Position numbers and translations under genes: made by a program. Shown one piece after another: positions 21,125-32,321 of a stretch of DNA of 64,000 nt. Position 1 is the stretch's first letter, and the number at the start of each line of letters is the position of its first letter. The notes under the pieces are model-generated. The model was given only the letters and a program-made list of their open reading frames with translations, ran no database searches and was not told the DNA's origin. Origin of the DNA: Fragilariopsis cylindrus CCMP1102 (lineage: Eukaryota; Bacillariophyta; Bacillariophyceae; Bacillariales; Bacillariaceae); the NCBI GenBank assembly GCA_900095095.1, contig FMBT01000462.1:1-64000 (forward strand). The letters are read 5' to 3'.

Positions 21125-22862
21125 ATGAGAAAAGTTTCCTTACTTTCGTTACTGTGCACCATAGCTTGTAGTGACACAAAAGCAACTTCTTCTGCTGCTT
21201 TCATGATGTCGAAATCGCCTGAACGGAATCTTCAATCGCAGTCAAATTCTCGTCGCCGACAAGTTCTACGAGTTGGTGCTGGTGGTTTGTTTTCTGGTCT
21301 ACCCTTTTTTGGCTCTGACAAAAATAACGAGGCCCAAGCGGCTATGTTAAATAGCAAAAAGAAAGGTGGTGGTGGTGGTGGTGCAACTAACGAAGTGGTC
21401 AAAATCGTGAAGGGTATGAAACATCGACGTCTTGGAAATTCCGACATATTTGTTAGCGAGCTAGGACTTGGCACGCAACGTTGGATGTCTACCGATTTCA
21501 ATGGCCCCAATAGAGAGCTTTGCTACGAATTTTTGGACGAGGCCATCCTGAAGAGAGGTGTCAACCTCATCGATACAGCCGAATCATATCCGATTCCTAG
21601 TGGTGGGCGTAATTCGGAGGAAGGAGACACAGAGCGTGTCATTGGTGATTGGTTAAAAGATCGGAAGGTACCTCGAAGTGATGTCGTTATTGCCACTAAA
21701 ATCACAGGAGGTCGCAATGTCACACCACGTAACATCCGGAAGGATTGCGATGAATCACTTAAAAGACTACAAACTGATTACATTGATGTATATCTATTGC
21801 ATTGGCCACAAAGGTATTCACCCCAATCGAATTGGGGACAAAGTCTAGCCTATAACGTTGAAACAGACAAAGAACAACAGAAGTTTATGGGTTCTCCCAC
21901 ATCTTTCGAAGACATTTGCTTATCTATGGAAGAATTGATTCAGTGTGGGAAAATAAAAGGGTGGGGACTTTGTAATGACAATGCATACGGATTAACTGCA
22001 AGTACGAGAACTGCTAAGGCTCTTGGAACAACGCCTCCTTGTACGGTAAGAACTAAATTCTCCCTCCTGTAATTACTGATATCACTATATTGTGTATAGC
22101 TCAAATGGAATCTATTATATATGCATGTTCTCATCTTTCTATCTATCTGGCTGGACGGTTTGCATATATTATTATTTATTAGATGCAAGGGGATTTTAGT
22201 ATCTTAGACCGTAAATCTGAAGAAAATGGCGTTGCAGAAGCGGCTTCTCCATTCAATGAAAACGTTGGCTTCATGGCTTACAACGCTCTGGCGGGGGGTA
22301 TGCTCACGGGTAAATATATGTAAGTGTCGACTTGTATCTAGTAATCTAGTAATGGTTTTTCCTCTGTAACAATAATTTCTTTTGTATTGTTGTTCCCTAA
22401 CCGAGTGAAACGAATTATGTTTTCAAACACAATTATAGAGATGTTCCTGCCGCGCTTGATGACACAAATCGAGATCGGGCAAAGGCCTCTCTATCGCAAC
22501 CACGAGGACGTATGGATACGAGAGGGTGGGGTGGTACACTTTATAGATATAGGACCGAAGCAGCTCAAGAAGCGATTGTGGAATACGACAAGCTAGCAAA
22601 GGCAAACAAAATGAGCCTATTAGATATGAGTTTGCGTTGGTGCAAGCAAAGAGACTTGATCACGACGACACTACTCGGTCACACCAGTCTGCAGCAGTTG
22701 AAAGAAACTTGCTATGTTCTAACTATGAAGGACGACCTATCCCCAGAGCTTATGTGGGAGATCGATAGGATTCACATGAAAAATAGATTACCACTCTTTA
22801 GCAGTAACCACGCTGGAAAAGATTGGTTTGGCGAGGGAGAGATTGGAGAACCGATTCCTTAA
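21125..22862 (+). CDS. Aldo/keto reductase, probably thylakoid-lumen targeted (three exons)
   Basis: Exons are 21125-22045, 22183-22319 and 22439-22862, with GT-AG introns in phases 0 and 2. The protein is 493 residues. The AKR barrel starts at about residue 98 ('MKHRRLGNSDIFVSELGLGT'). The catalytic tetrad is visible as Asp150 and Tyr155 ('LIDTAESYP'), Lys192 ('IATKI') and His226 ('LLHWP'). It resembles bacterial Tas/YajO-type NADP(H) reductases. The N-terminus is unusual: a hydrophobic signal ending 'SSAAF|MM' (plastid ASAFAP-like), then a twin-arginine motif ('RRRQVLRV', residues 43-50), a hydrophobic run and 'EAQA|A'. That order is what a thylakoid-lumen Tat substrate carries. Substrate unknown. 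Confidence 0.92.
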
Positions 22863-23008
22863 TCATCATAATATCCTGTTTAATCACAACCAGCAGTAAG
22901 GAGAATCATTAGTAAATACAGCTAAGATGAATAGCACAACACTTATATATCGTATTCGCTCTTAAATATGTACCCCACGTTATCGGATCGTGTGTTCAAC
23001 AAAAAGCT

Positions 23009-24803
23009 TTACTCTAAAATATCATTCAAAGTGTCGAAATAAGCATGTTTATCTGTCTCTTTCAAACGAATCTCTTGTCGAATGCTGTCGTCGTCAAGAT
23101 TTTCATCATTTTCAGAATCATCTTTCATTTCAAAAATAGCGGCACCCTCCATTGATGTTTTCTCATCATGACTAGGATCTTCAATCCTTACCGTCAGAGA
23201 GGAGTCATCATCACCATCGTCGTCTATCTCATGATCTTCTTCTATATCAGAGCCGTCTTCTCGATGCGCCATTGTAGCAGCCAAGACATTAAGTTGATGT
23301 TGTTGATACTCTTGTTCTTTCTGTAACAAAGTTTGATGGAGTCCTCCACGAGAATCAGACACGAACCACAGCAGGGTTTCCATAACAAGAAAACACGTCG
23401 ACCATGTGAAGAACCAGCTATATAATATAATCAATACGATGAACCAATAAGACAATATGGATAAAGTTGACATCCGGAATACGTAGAAATGTACACACAC
23501 ACACACACACAATGTTTTTTCTTCTTTTTCCGCAACGATTAACTTACCTGTTTCCTATGTGCTACGATATCACATTAAAAAGATAAACGTAACAGGGTAA
23601 AGTTAGAAGTACCGCCAATTTGGTTCAATCTCACATCATAGGGAGAAACAGACGAATGGGAAAAAGCCAGTATCATTTACTATTATTATTGCACTTACCG
23701 AGGCAAACCCTCCTGGTGTAGTAGCAATGCAGACTGTAGGAACCCATGCACATGCCAGCACAAACAACGAAATCGCTTCAACAACAGTTTCCACGGTACC
23801 CTTTTTATCGTCGGAAGAAACCCTAAAGATTTCCATAAACACAAAGGCGGCAGATGGAAGAAGAGTCGCTGATGCCACAAAGAGGAGAAGTTCGTATTGG
23901 GTATTCGGTATATTTTTGTAGTAATATTCGAGTGGCGATGGTTCTGGTGACCCATTAAACGAGTCTTCGCCATACTCTGAATAAACATCGACATACCAAC
24001 AAAGGGTGAAAAAATCAGATATAAAAATTGCAATCCATCCCGGCGCTCTATGAGGCCACGATTTAATGAATGTTTTCATACTAGGCCAATCGTGTTCGAT
24101 CATTTTCGATTCCAAGGTAAATATTGCACAGAAAAAGCAACACCATGTACTGAAGTAAATATTGAATTGTTCCTTGCCATCCCCTGCGATACCAGCCACC
24201 CTAAAGCAAAATGTAAAATAAGGATAAACCACTATTAGACTGACGACCGGATACTATAATAGCTGTATTATTCAATCCTTACTTAATTACGATATTTTCG
24301 TACCTTGTTTGAATAATAACAGCCATGAACCACCACAACAGCAGTAGAATATCTAAAATTGTTTCAAAATTGGATTTGCGAGCGAATAAATTGTTTCTAT
24401 AAGTGTCGGCGAAACAAGACCATCGATCCAAATGGCATACAAGAACGCAACCTGAAACAACGCTGGAGACTAAGGCCACGGTGTATCCGTAGTTCCGTTG
24501 CGTTTCATTCGAGGTAACGGCATGATTCTGATCGGAATATTCAGAAACGACTACACCATGAAAGTTAATAACGGAAGCCAAGAATATTGTTAAGTATCCT
24601 GTTAAACGAGGTGACTTGTATAGCTTGATCTGTTTCTCTGGTAGTTTCGAACCCTCTGCTATTTCTTGACCGTTCTCTCGTCCATCATTATTGCAATCTT
24701 CATTTATAGGATCTACTTCGTTAGAGTCTTTCTTATCGTTATTTATAGGAGTTGTAGTAGACAACACGACAACTGTTGGCGTTGTCCTTTGAGGCCGTAT
24801 CAT
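23009..24803 (-). CDS. Eight-helix membrane protein with a 14-nt microexon (hypothetical)
   Basis: Exons are 24803-24304, 24200-23699, 23561-23548 (14 nt) and 23417-23009, all with GT-AG borders and consistent phases (2, 0, 2). The protein is 474 residues. I do not recognise the family. The first 65 residues are polar, and about eight hydrophobic segments follow, for example 'GYLTIFLASVINFHGVVV', 'TILDILLLLWWFMAVII', 'IYFSTWCCFFCAIFT' and 'ISLFVLACAWVPTVCI'. The microexon supplies 'HIGN' and joins 'TPGGFAS' to 'SWFFTWSTCFLVMETLLWF', the last membrane segment. The 120-residue tail is acidic and soluble. Without the microexon the frame would shift before the last helix. An AC microsatellite (23493-23510) sits in the last intron. 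Confidence 0.82.
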
Positions 24804-25171
24804 AACGATCGAACGAGGAAATTCGATCTTACTAGTCTGTTGTTCACAAACTAGGACGAGACAATAGAATGGAGCGTCGTCACTTTCTTTCTACTTGTAT
24901 GAGCTGACGACAAAGTTCAAAGTTATGACATACATTAACATACCTGTTATGCTGTAAATGAAAGTTTGAGAATAGTAGCAATTTAGATTTTCTTATTTCG
25001 CTCTTGAAAATTGATGTAGCCATTTAGGGGAAAGCCTAAAAATCATCCCCTAAAATATGAGGCGTTACCCCCATAATATCATAATACAGATATAATATTA
25101 ATAATTTAAATCATAGCCATCCTACTGTAGCTGTGTAATTTTGAGACGTAATCATCGTCTAAAGATTGAAT
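24804..25171. other. Intergenic region with an inverted repeat
   Basis: A 368-bp spacer between the start of the eight-helix protein gene and the 3' end of the Prune-like gene. It contains a 9-bp inverted repeat (listed next) and nothing coding. Confidence 0.5.
25023..25054. repeat. Perfect 9-bp inverted repeat
   Basis: 'tttagggga' (25023-25031) and 'tcccctaaa' (25046-25054) are exact reverse complements around a 14-base loop. It lies about 120 bp past the stop codon of the Prune-like gene on the minus strand, so it may form a hairpin in the 3' UTR or be chance. Confidence 0.5.
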
Positions 25172-25911
25172 TTATTTGATCTGAAAGAATTCTGAGAGAA
25201 TTGGGGCAACTTGTTTGCGACTAGCCTTAACGTTCCCTTGTTTCATTCGGACTATGTACAGTGTCGTTGTGGCCGTTTTTACCTCTTCCTCATGGACTAC
25301 TTCTACTTGCAAGTTTGGAGTTGTATTACCTTCCGTTAAATACTTCACCAGCTGGTCCATGGTTACCTTATTAGTACAGGCAAAAGCTAACTCACGTTTA
25401 AATTTATTGTCGTCATCATCTGTACAAAACATCATTCCGAATAATTCCAATTGGTTTTCACGAATTACTTTCTCTACTGATGGCAGAATACTTTCCTTAT
25501 TGTTACTGAAGAAGTCCGTCATGTCAAGTAAAATAGAAGAAAGTCCAAACGTTGAAAACGATTTATAATCCATTCGTATAGCTTGCTCCGATGTAAGACC
25601 ATTCCAAAATTCGGATGAAAATTTAAGATCTTGAAGATGATTAAAAAATTTCGTACGATCTGGTCGATTGATGCTGTTGTTACCTAGGAGTATCTCATCA
25701 GGTAGTTTAATTTGTGTCCAATCGGTATCATCTAATAATTGTTGTATCGCTACTAAGTCTCTAGGTGTTCCCTTCCCTACTTTTTCACTCATATTGACAG
25801 AATCAATTAGAATTACACCTAGTAAGAGAACTTTGTGTTGTGTGCGTGAAAATAATTGAAGGTTGATAATCGTGGTGATGATAGGTTTGAAAGAAGAGGA
25901 AAATACACACG

Positions 25912-25943
<32 letters not shown>

Positions 25944-26923
25944 TGAGAGAGGGTGGAAAAATATTTGTGATAAGCAACAATAGATGTAGTCACAACAACA
26001 GAGACAGCAATAACAGCAACAGCAGCAGCAACATATATATTATGTACGTCGTACCTACCAGCTAAAGTGGGATGCATTTTTGTTTTAGTAGTACATGTAG
26101 TACTGTCATCATTGTTGTTGTTGTTGTAAAATTGTTCTACAACTAAGGTAGCACAACTAGCAACAAGTGCTTTGGAATTTTCAAAAGCAATATTACGTTG
26201 CTTCGGTGGGCATGTATCTACGTGTTTCTTTTCATCTAAATGATGGTCAACAATTTCTGTTACAGTCCATAGACTTTGTTGCTCCTGCCGTTGGTTATAA
26301 TTATGATCAACTAATGTTAATGTAGCCTTGGAGGATGGTAATAATTCGTCAATCTGATCAATAGCAATTAAATCATTTACATCATCTTTGATATTGTCCA
26401 TACCTGCACAATCTTTCAGTAAAAATGTTGTTTCTGGTCTGAGAAATTTCAAATCATCAGCAAGTATTGATACGATAGGTACAATTAATTGTTGTCCTTG
26501 CTGTTGTAGTGTCTTAACGTAAGCGAGAGTAATGGCACTGATGATACTATCAGCATCACCAGCTGCGTTACCAATTACTATATGAGGTAGTTGTTGTTGT
26601 TGTTGTTTTTCTGCGATTAAACGCTGTTTGACACCTTTAACAAAGTCTGGAATAGATAGGGAGCTCATATTTGTATTGACACTTGTAGTGTCTCTGGTGG
26701 AACTTGGTGTTGATGATGATGACGATGATGACGATGATGCCAACAATGATAACCTTTTGATCTTTCTGTTCGTTGTACTTGTATTCGAACCAAACGAAGT
26801 TGTAAACGCAAATGCAGATGGAAATAATGCAAGCCCTCGATGAGTAGTAGTAGAGGTAGAGCTAAGACGAAGAAGTATAGATGGTAGGAATGACCAGGTC
26901 ATGAAATAGTATACAAAGTTCAT
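25172..26923 (-). CDS. Prune/PPX1-type DHH-DHHA2 phosphoesterase (two exons)
   Basis: Exons are 26923-26059 and 25830-25172; the intron at 25831-26058 is 228 bp, in phase, and has no stop. The spliced protein is 507 residues. The DHH domain shows 'NAAGDADSI' (about 119-127), 'AIDQID', 'LVDHN' (about 205-208) and 'EIVDHHLDE' (about 223-231), the metal-binding motifs of exopolyphosphatase/pyrophosphatase enzymes. Splicing restores 'HPTLAVLLLGVILIDSVNM', the typical end of the first domain; the DHHA2 part follows with 'RDLVAIQQLL' and 'MDYKSF'. Family members cleave polyphosphate or short-chain nucleotide phosphates. The N-terminus is hydrophobic and reads 'FPSAFAF', close to the plastid ASAFAP motif, so plastid location is possible. 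An alternative start is Met86 ('MSSLSIPDF'). Confidence 0.92.
25918..25947. repeat. GA microsatellite inside an intron
   Basis: A (GA)n run, slightly interrupted, inside the 228-bp intron of the Prune-like gene. It is the reason the intron reads as Ser/Leu ('SLSLSLSL') when translated. Confidence 0.8.
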
Positions 26924-27607
26924 TCAAGAAGTTTGAGTATGAAAAACGAATCACGTTCTTTCTTGCTTATGATTTCTCTCGTCTTTTACGAAATGATATA
27001 TTTGTTGTTGAGGTCTTGAAATCTCTGTTGTTGATTAAATGCGTGATAGAATCCAGTTCGATTTCCACAGGGTGTTCTTTTTCTCCTTCGACTGGTGCGT
27101 AGGCAACCAAAAATATACTTGTCGAGTGCGTAGAATCCAGTACAACTTCCACGGTCGGGTTCTTTTTTCCTTTCGACCGACGTTGATCTGCTTGTGTTCC
27201 TCAAATCAATCAATACAAAATGGACAGATATGTGATAAGCTATGAGTTGTTGATTGTTGTTCCGGTGATAAAATTCCTACCCTTGAGAAAAATGTTTTAA
27301 GTTGTAGAGACAAGTGTTGGGTCCACAATAACCGATTATATGCAACAGAGAAGATTTTTTGATGATGTTTGAATGCTTCGCGCAAAAAATGAAGGGCCTT
27401 GAAACAGATTTCAATCATCTAAACGGGACTCTCAAAGTGTGACTGAAAAAGCAAAAGCTAAGATATGAAATAATATGCTGTTATATCTTATTCATGATTT
27501 ATTATTATACGAAGTAGTATATGGCCGGTCATACTCAATAACAACAGCACCAGACAAACTTATCAGACGTCACTATCCCATATCTAGTAGAGCCTAGCTA
27601 GAAAATA
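26924..27607. other. Divergent intergenic region with a spaced repeat
   Basis: A 684-bp spacer between the Prune-like (minus) and alpha/beta hydrolase (plus) genes. 'tagaatccag' followed by similar sequence starts at 27047 and 27131 (84 bp apart), giving two roughly 55-bp imperfect direct repeats. The short ORFs across it look non-coding. Confidence 0.5.
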
Positions 27608-29098
27608 ATGACGACGAATACTGCAAGTAGACCATCATCATTAGTCGTCTTTCCTGGTAAAGGTATGGCGCTATTACTGGTCGGCCTTATCATTTTCCAA
27701 CTTTCACATGAAGTAGAATCCTTCGTCATCGTACAAACGTCATTGACAACAAAAACGAAATCGACAACACCAAGGCAAAATTGGAATGATTGTAATTATA
27801 ATCATAATTATGATAATCTACCAACTATCTTAAGTAGTAGTAATATTAATCTTCATGCCTCGATCGTTGACGCTGACACCAACAACAATAATGATAACGG
27901 CGATGACGTCGATAATGACGATAATAACATTGTTAATCAATTTCATTGGGATTTTCGTGGACATTCCTGTTATGCAGAGATAATAGATCCAAATTCAAAC
28001 AGCAACAACGTAGACAACGGAAATATGAATAAAGATGATGACAACAACGACGACGAGATAACAACAACAAAAACAAATATGAATATACCGGATATACTTC
28101 TTATTCATGGATTTGCTTGTTCGACCGTATATTGGCGTGAAACGAAAATATATTTAACTAATGCAGGTTATACAGTCCATTCAATTGATCTATTAGGGCA
28201 GGGAAAATCATCAAAACCTAATCGTCAAGGTGATAATATTAATTATTCGATCAATTTATGGGCTGAAATGGTAGATGATTATTCAAAACGATATATTAAT
28301 TGTGATGATGTAGTTTTGATTGGAAATTCTTTAGGTAGTGTTGTGGCTTTATCGGCTGCTACAGGAGATTGGTATTATGACAATAATGATAATGATAACA
28401 ACGAGAAAAATAAAGAAAAGGAACAACCACATTTACCAACAAGAATAAAGGGATTATGTTTCTATAATGTTGGTATTGGGATGAATTCACAAAATATATT
28501 AAAGACAATTCCATCGAAGTTTATAAGATCAATAACAACAATAATATTCGATGTATTAAATCGTTTAATTTTTGACAATGAAAAATTGCTAACATACATT
28601 ATTAATAACAAGGTATCCAAAGATACACTCGGTGCAGCATTATTAACTTTATATGCAGGAGCGGATGATCCGGAAAGTCGGGTCGATGATGAATTGATTA
28701 ATTCATTTTTGGAACCTGTTACGAATGATCCTACACAAAAAATTGTTGAGGTTATACGACAGATTTATACCAATGATGCTGGTAAAACACCTATGGAATT
28801 ACATGCCAAATATTATGAACATTCATCATCGAAACCAGTATCATCATCATCATTACCATCACCATCATCAGCGGTACTACCCATACATTTGATCTGGGGA
28901 GATAAAGATCCAGTAACTCCATTAGATGCTACCGTTGGACAATTCTATTCGAAACTAGCAGCAGAGTCCTCTACTACTAATTCGAAAGTAGATGTATCGA
29001 TGAATGTGATTAGTCAAGCAGGTCATGTACCATTCGATGAACGACCAGAATGTAATGCAGGTTTGATTCAATGGCTAAACGAGAAATTGACTATCTGA
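27608..29098 (+). CDS. Alpha/beta hydrolase, plastid pheophytinase-like
   Basis: A 496-residue serine hydrolase of the alpha/beta fold. The oxyanion-hole segment 'LLIHGFACSTVYW' is followed by 'DLLGQGKSSKP', the nucleophile elbow 'LIGNSLGSVVA' (Ser near residue 241), the acid in 'WGDKDPVTP' (about 432-434) and the catalytic His in 'QAGHVPFDE' (about 473). The elbow and cap region are like those of chloroplast hydrolases related to pheophytinase, which removes phytol from pheophytin; substrate identity is inference. The first 38 residues contain a hydrophobic segment ('ALLLVGLIIFQL') before 'ESFVIVQ', suggesting secretory or plastid import. Asn/Asp-rich microsatellite insertions occur before the core and after the nucleophile. 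Single exon, complete. Confidence 0.88.
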   Translation: MTTNTASRPSSLVVFPGKGMALLLVGLIIFQLSHEVESFVIVQTSLTTKTKSTTPRQNWNDCNYNHNYDNLPTILSSSNINLHASIVDADTNNNNDNGDDVDNDDNNIVNQFHWDFRGHSCYAEIIDPNSNSNNVDNGNMNKDDDNNDDEITTTKTNMNIPDILLIHGFACSTVYWRETKIYLTNAGYTVHSIDLLGQGKSSKPNRQGDNINYSINLWAEMVDDYSKRYINCDDVVLIGNSLGSVVALSAATGDWYYDNNDNDNNEKNKEKEQPHLPTRIKGLCFYNVGIGMNSQNILKTIPSKFIRSITTIIFDVLNRLIFDNEKLLTYIINNKVSKDTLGAALLTLYAGADDPESRVDDELINSFLEPVTNDPTQKIVEVIRQIYTNDAGKTPMELHAKYYEHSSSKPVSSSSLPSPSSAVLPIHLIWGDKDPVTPLDATVGQFYSKLAAESSTTNSKVDVSMNVISQAGHVPFDERPECNAGLIQWLNEKLTI

Positions 29099-29217
29099 AA
29101 TTTGAATTTTATTTAGTACAAAATATTTGTTTTGAATAATGTAATAGGTTTTTTTATTTTCACTCTATTTATTATAATTTCTTCATTTAATAATGATAGG
29201 ATTTCTTTCTTCTTTTT

Positions 29218-30158
29218 CTACTCGATAAAATCTTGTAGTAATTGTACAATTTCTTTATGTTGATTTGCTATCGCAGCCATTAGCGCTGTCTGTCCACGTT
29301 GATCTTGATGTTGGACCCAATCGTATAGTGAAATTTTCTTGTTCTTGTTCTTTTTGTCGTCATCGTTATCGTCGCCATTATTCACAGTACTGCTACAGCG
29401 AGGGTGCAGAAGAAAATATTTGACTAAACGAAAATGTCCAGATCGTGTAGCGAATTGTAATGGAGTCATACCTTGACGATTTACAACACCGATTGGACTA
29501 ATATTAAGTTGATCCCACCAGAATATAGCCAGTTGAAAATAATTACGACGAGCTATTGTCATCCAAGCTTGTTGTAATTGTAATTGTTGTTGCTGTTGTA
29601 TGATGATGTCGCTATCGTTGTTTTCGTCACCGACACCATTAATATTCTTATTATTACATTTGTTGTTGGAGGAAAATTCTTCTTGTGTCATTAAAATGAC
29701 AACAGCTTCAGTCCATGATGATAGGAAACTATCATCTTGTAACAAAGAAGACGATGGTTCAATATTAATACTATCTGACGAAGTTTGATGTTGATGTTGT
29801 TGTTGTTGTTGTGTTTTATTATGCAAACTGCCATACCTTTCTAAAATCGCCATACCGAATATATTTAGAGCCTTTTGTTGAGTATAGTATGCAACCAATA
29901 ACGGAGATGTATTATTATTATTATTACTATTATTGTCATCGTCTTCATTGGCATTAATAATAGCTGTGGTTCCAATATATATTTCAGCAATTTTCTTCCA
30001 TATCCAAGCAATTCGTCCTAAATAATACTCTCTATAATCATTGACGATTTCATCATCATCCGATTTTGTTACTGTATGAATCCAATATTGTATTATCGAT
30101 AAAAGTTTCTCCGAAAGCTGCTCCGAAAATTTCAAATCAATTTCATTATCTTGGATAA

Positions 30159-30212
<54 letters not shown>

Positions 30213-30954
30213 TAATATGAGGAGAAATTTCTTCCATCCAAATTGTATCAATTTCATCAAGTTTCATTAGCACATCATCTTTCGACGAAGAATTTAATTT
30301 CGTAAGAATAATTTTGAAGAAAGTTCTTATGTTTATTGTTTGTTTTGATTGCAAAAGAATGTTCTCGATTTCTGCTCGATCTGCAGCACTATCCTCGTCA
30401 TCATCATAATCGTATTCGTTCGTTACAACAAAGCATTCGATCGGTGTCCGTTTCATTGCATCAAGTGGATATGGTTCTGCATTCGCTTGTAATAACAATT
30501 TAATACATTCAATTCGTTGTTGTTGTTGTCGACGATGATGATGATATTGTTTTCCGCCTTTGTCTTTCGTCGACTTCGACTTCGACTTGGTCTGATGTAC
30601 ATTAATCGATTGAATACATTCATGTAATGGTGTTGCACCCGTAAAACAATTCACAGCATTTACATCTGCACCAGATTCTAATAATATTTCAACACACTGT
30701 ACATGAACCCAAAATGATGCAATATGTAGAGCAGATTGACCCATAGGATTAGCATGAGAATGCGATAATGGATATTCCTTTAATATTTTCCGTACTGTTG
30801 TAGAATCATTTTTCTGACATGCTCGAAGTAAGCAATCATATTCTGGATTTTTAGTAGATTTATGATGATTACTGTTACTAACGAAAAAAGAGGATTGTTC
30901 TGATTCATTACTACTACTTGTTACTGTTTCCGCTTTTGTTTCTATCGGGACCAT
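29218..30954 (-). CDS. Ankyrin-repeat protein with long Asn tract
   Basis: A 578-residue protein from a single exon. N-terminal ankyrin repeats (about residues 37-145) include 'NPMGQSALHIASFWVHVQCV', 'LLESGADVNAVN' and 'TGATPLHECIQS'. Two more lie at the C-terminus: 'RQGMTPLQFATRSGHFRLV' and 'RGQTALMAAIANQHKEIV'. The middle is low-complexity and includes a run of about twenty Asn from an ATT repeat (about 30160-30210). Such proteins usually mediate protein contacts; no enzyme domain or signal peptide is visible. The Asn tract length is likely to vary between strains. Confidence 0.85.
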
Positions 30955-31354
30955 CTTAAGACTGACTCCAATTCCGTACAGATACGATACTAATCTTGTT
31001 TTGTTTCCTACTTTTTCCTTCCGCTGTCGTCGATGTGATTATATCTAGACTCATTTGGCATCATCGTGGTCAATCAGCATTTATCGAGATTTATTGGTCT
31101 TGTATTTTTCATTTTTCGTCATTCGTCTGAAAGGGGGGGGGGGGGCGGATAGAGGTGTTTTGGTGGAGGGAGAAAACTTGCACTCAAAGCGCTCTTTTTC
31201 CGCGAGTTTTTGCTTTTTGCGGAACAAATAAATGACAATGCTTTTAAGCATATTCAATATATCGGTATGTTGAGGTTTAGTGGTACAATTGTACTCCCGA
31301 AATATTAGGCAGAGACTATTCTATTATCTAACTAACTAAACAGAAGAAATCAGA
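30955..31354. other. Divergent intergenic region with a poly-G run
   Basis: A 400-bp spacer between the ankyrin (minus) and hypothetical (plus) genes. It contains a 13-base G run at 31133-31145, striking in such AT-rich DNA. Confidence 0.6.
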
Positions 31355-32269
31355 ATGGTGGTCGTTGACAATTTCAAGTTCCAAATAGTTTCCACGGAGG
31401 ACGATAACAAAACCCCGTTCAAGGAATGGGAGTCCAAAACAAACCTCGAGACATACGTCGAAGTTGAACCAGATGCTGAATATTTTTTAAGTGTTGAGAT
31501 GGTACAGCTCTCTTCAACTTCACTGTATTGCGAGTATTACGTTGACGGGAAATCTCTCGGGTATTTCGATGCGGTCCCTGCCAATCGTAATTTGGGTCAC
31601 ATAATTCGAGGTATTTTTTCAAGGTCAAACTCTACTGTAACAACAATGAAAGCATTAAAGTTTGTGAAGGCGTCATTTCATAGCAGTAACAAAGAAGATA
31701 GGGTCGGCTTTGGTTCTGAAATAGGCGCTGGAATGGGCGTAATTGAAATGAAAGTATATCAAGCAATTGAAAATGGGTACAAGGCAACTGGAAATGAAAA
31801 AAGTTTTGCCTCATCCTTTACGACATCGTCTATTGATATAGAAGATGGTGCTTTCGTAACGATGAAGAAGAATGTACGAACGGGGGAAGGTAATAAGAGC
31901 GTAGTAACAAAGACTTCAAATATGAATGGAGTTCAGATGACTTATTTGAAGGGGCCACAATTGTACACTATTCCATTACATTATTGTGCTACACTAGGTT
32001 TAATTAGTGTTGGAATATTACCAAAACCTCCAGCTTGGGACTATCAGCGAATGATAAGACCATCAAAATTAACAGCCGACGAGAAGCAACGGGTAGAAAA
32101 GGGTATCACCAATGTGAGTCAAAACGAGAGAGGTAAGGATGTCCTGGAACTAAATGATAGCGATGATAGTGATAACGATGATAGTGATAGTGATACTAAA
32201 GAGGACAAGTCACAACAACAACGACAACAACAGAAGAGCAAGAAGCTGAAACTAGAACATTCGGGATGA
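31355..32269 (+). CDS. Hypothetical protein, acidic tail, possibly nuclear
   Basis: A 304-residue single-exon protein. Residues 1-160 look like a compact beta-rich domain ('FKEWESKTNLETYVEVEPDA', 'YCEYYVDGKSLGYFDA', 'GFGSEIGAGMGVIEMKVYQA'). This faintly recalls the DUF7918-type domain described in fungi, but I would not assign it. 'QLYTIPLHYCATLGLISVGI' is followed by 'KPPAWDYQRMIRP'. The C-terminus is an Asp/Ser run, a Gln run and 'KSKKLKLEH', a likely nuclear signal. The stop codon lies inside a 33-bp tandem duplication. Unknown function. Confidence 0.75.
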   Translation: MVVVDNFKFQIVSTEDDNKTPFKEWESKTNLETYVEVEPDAEYFLSVEMVQLSSTSLYCEYYVDGKSLGYFDAVPANRNLGHIIRGIFSRSNSTVTTMKALKFVKASFHSSNKEDRVGFGSEIGAGMGVIEMKVYQAIENGYKATGNEKSFASSFTTSSIDIEDGAFVTMKKNVRTGEGNKSVVTKTSNMNGVQMTYLKGPQLYTIPLHYCATLGLISVGILPKPPAWDYQRMIRPSKLTADEKQRVEKGITNVSQNERGKDVLELNDSDDSDNDDSDSDTKEDKSQQQRQQQKSKKLKLEHSG

Positions 32270-32321
32270 ATAGATATCTAAAAAGTTGTACATTCGGGAT
32301 GAATAGATATCTAAAAAGTTG
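32258..32321 (+). repeat. 33-bp tandem duplication spanning a stop codon
   Basis: 'cattcgggatgaatagatat' begins at 32258 and again at 32291; the two copies match over 31 bases. The first copy contains the last codons and TGA of the preceding gene. A related 'cattcggg' occurs at about 32400. Confidence 0.85.

Noticed and set aside
26967-27213. Overlapping short minus-strand ORFs
   Set aside because: They lie over the imperfect 84-bp repeat, have no domain and differ in frame between the copies.
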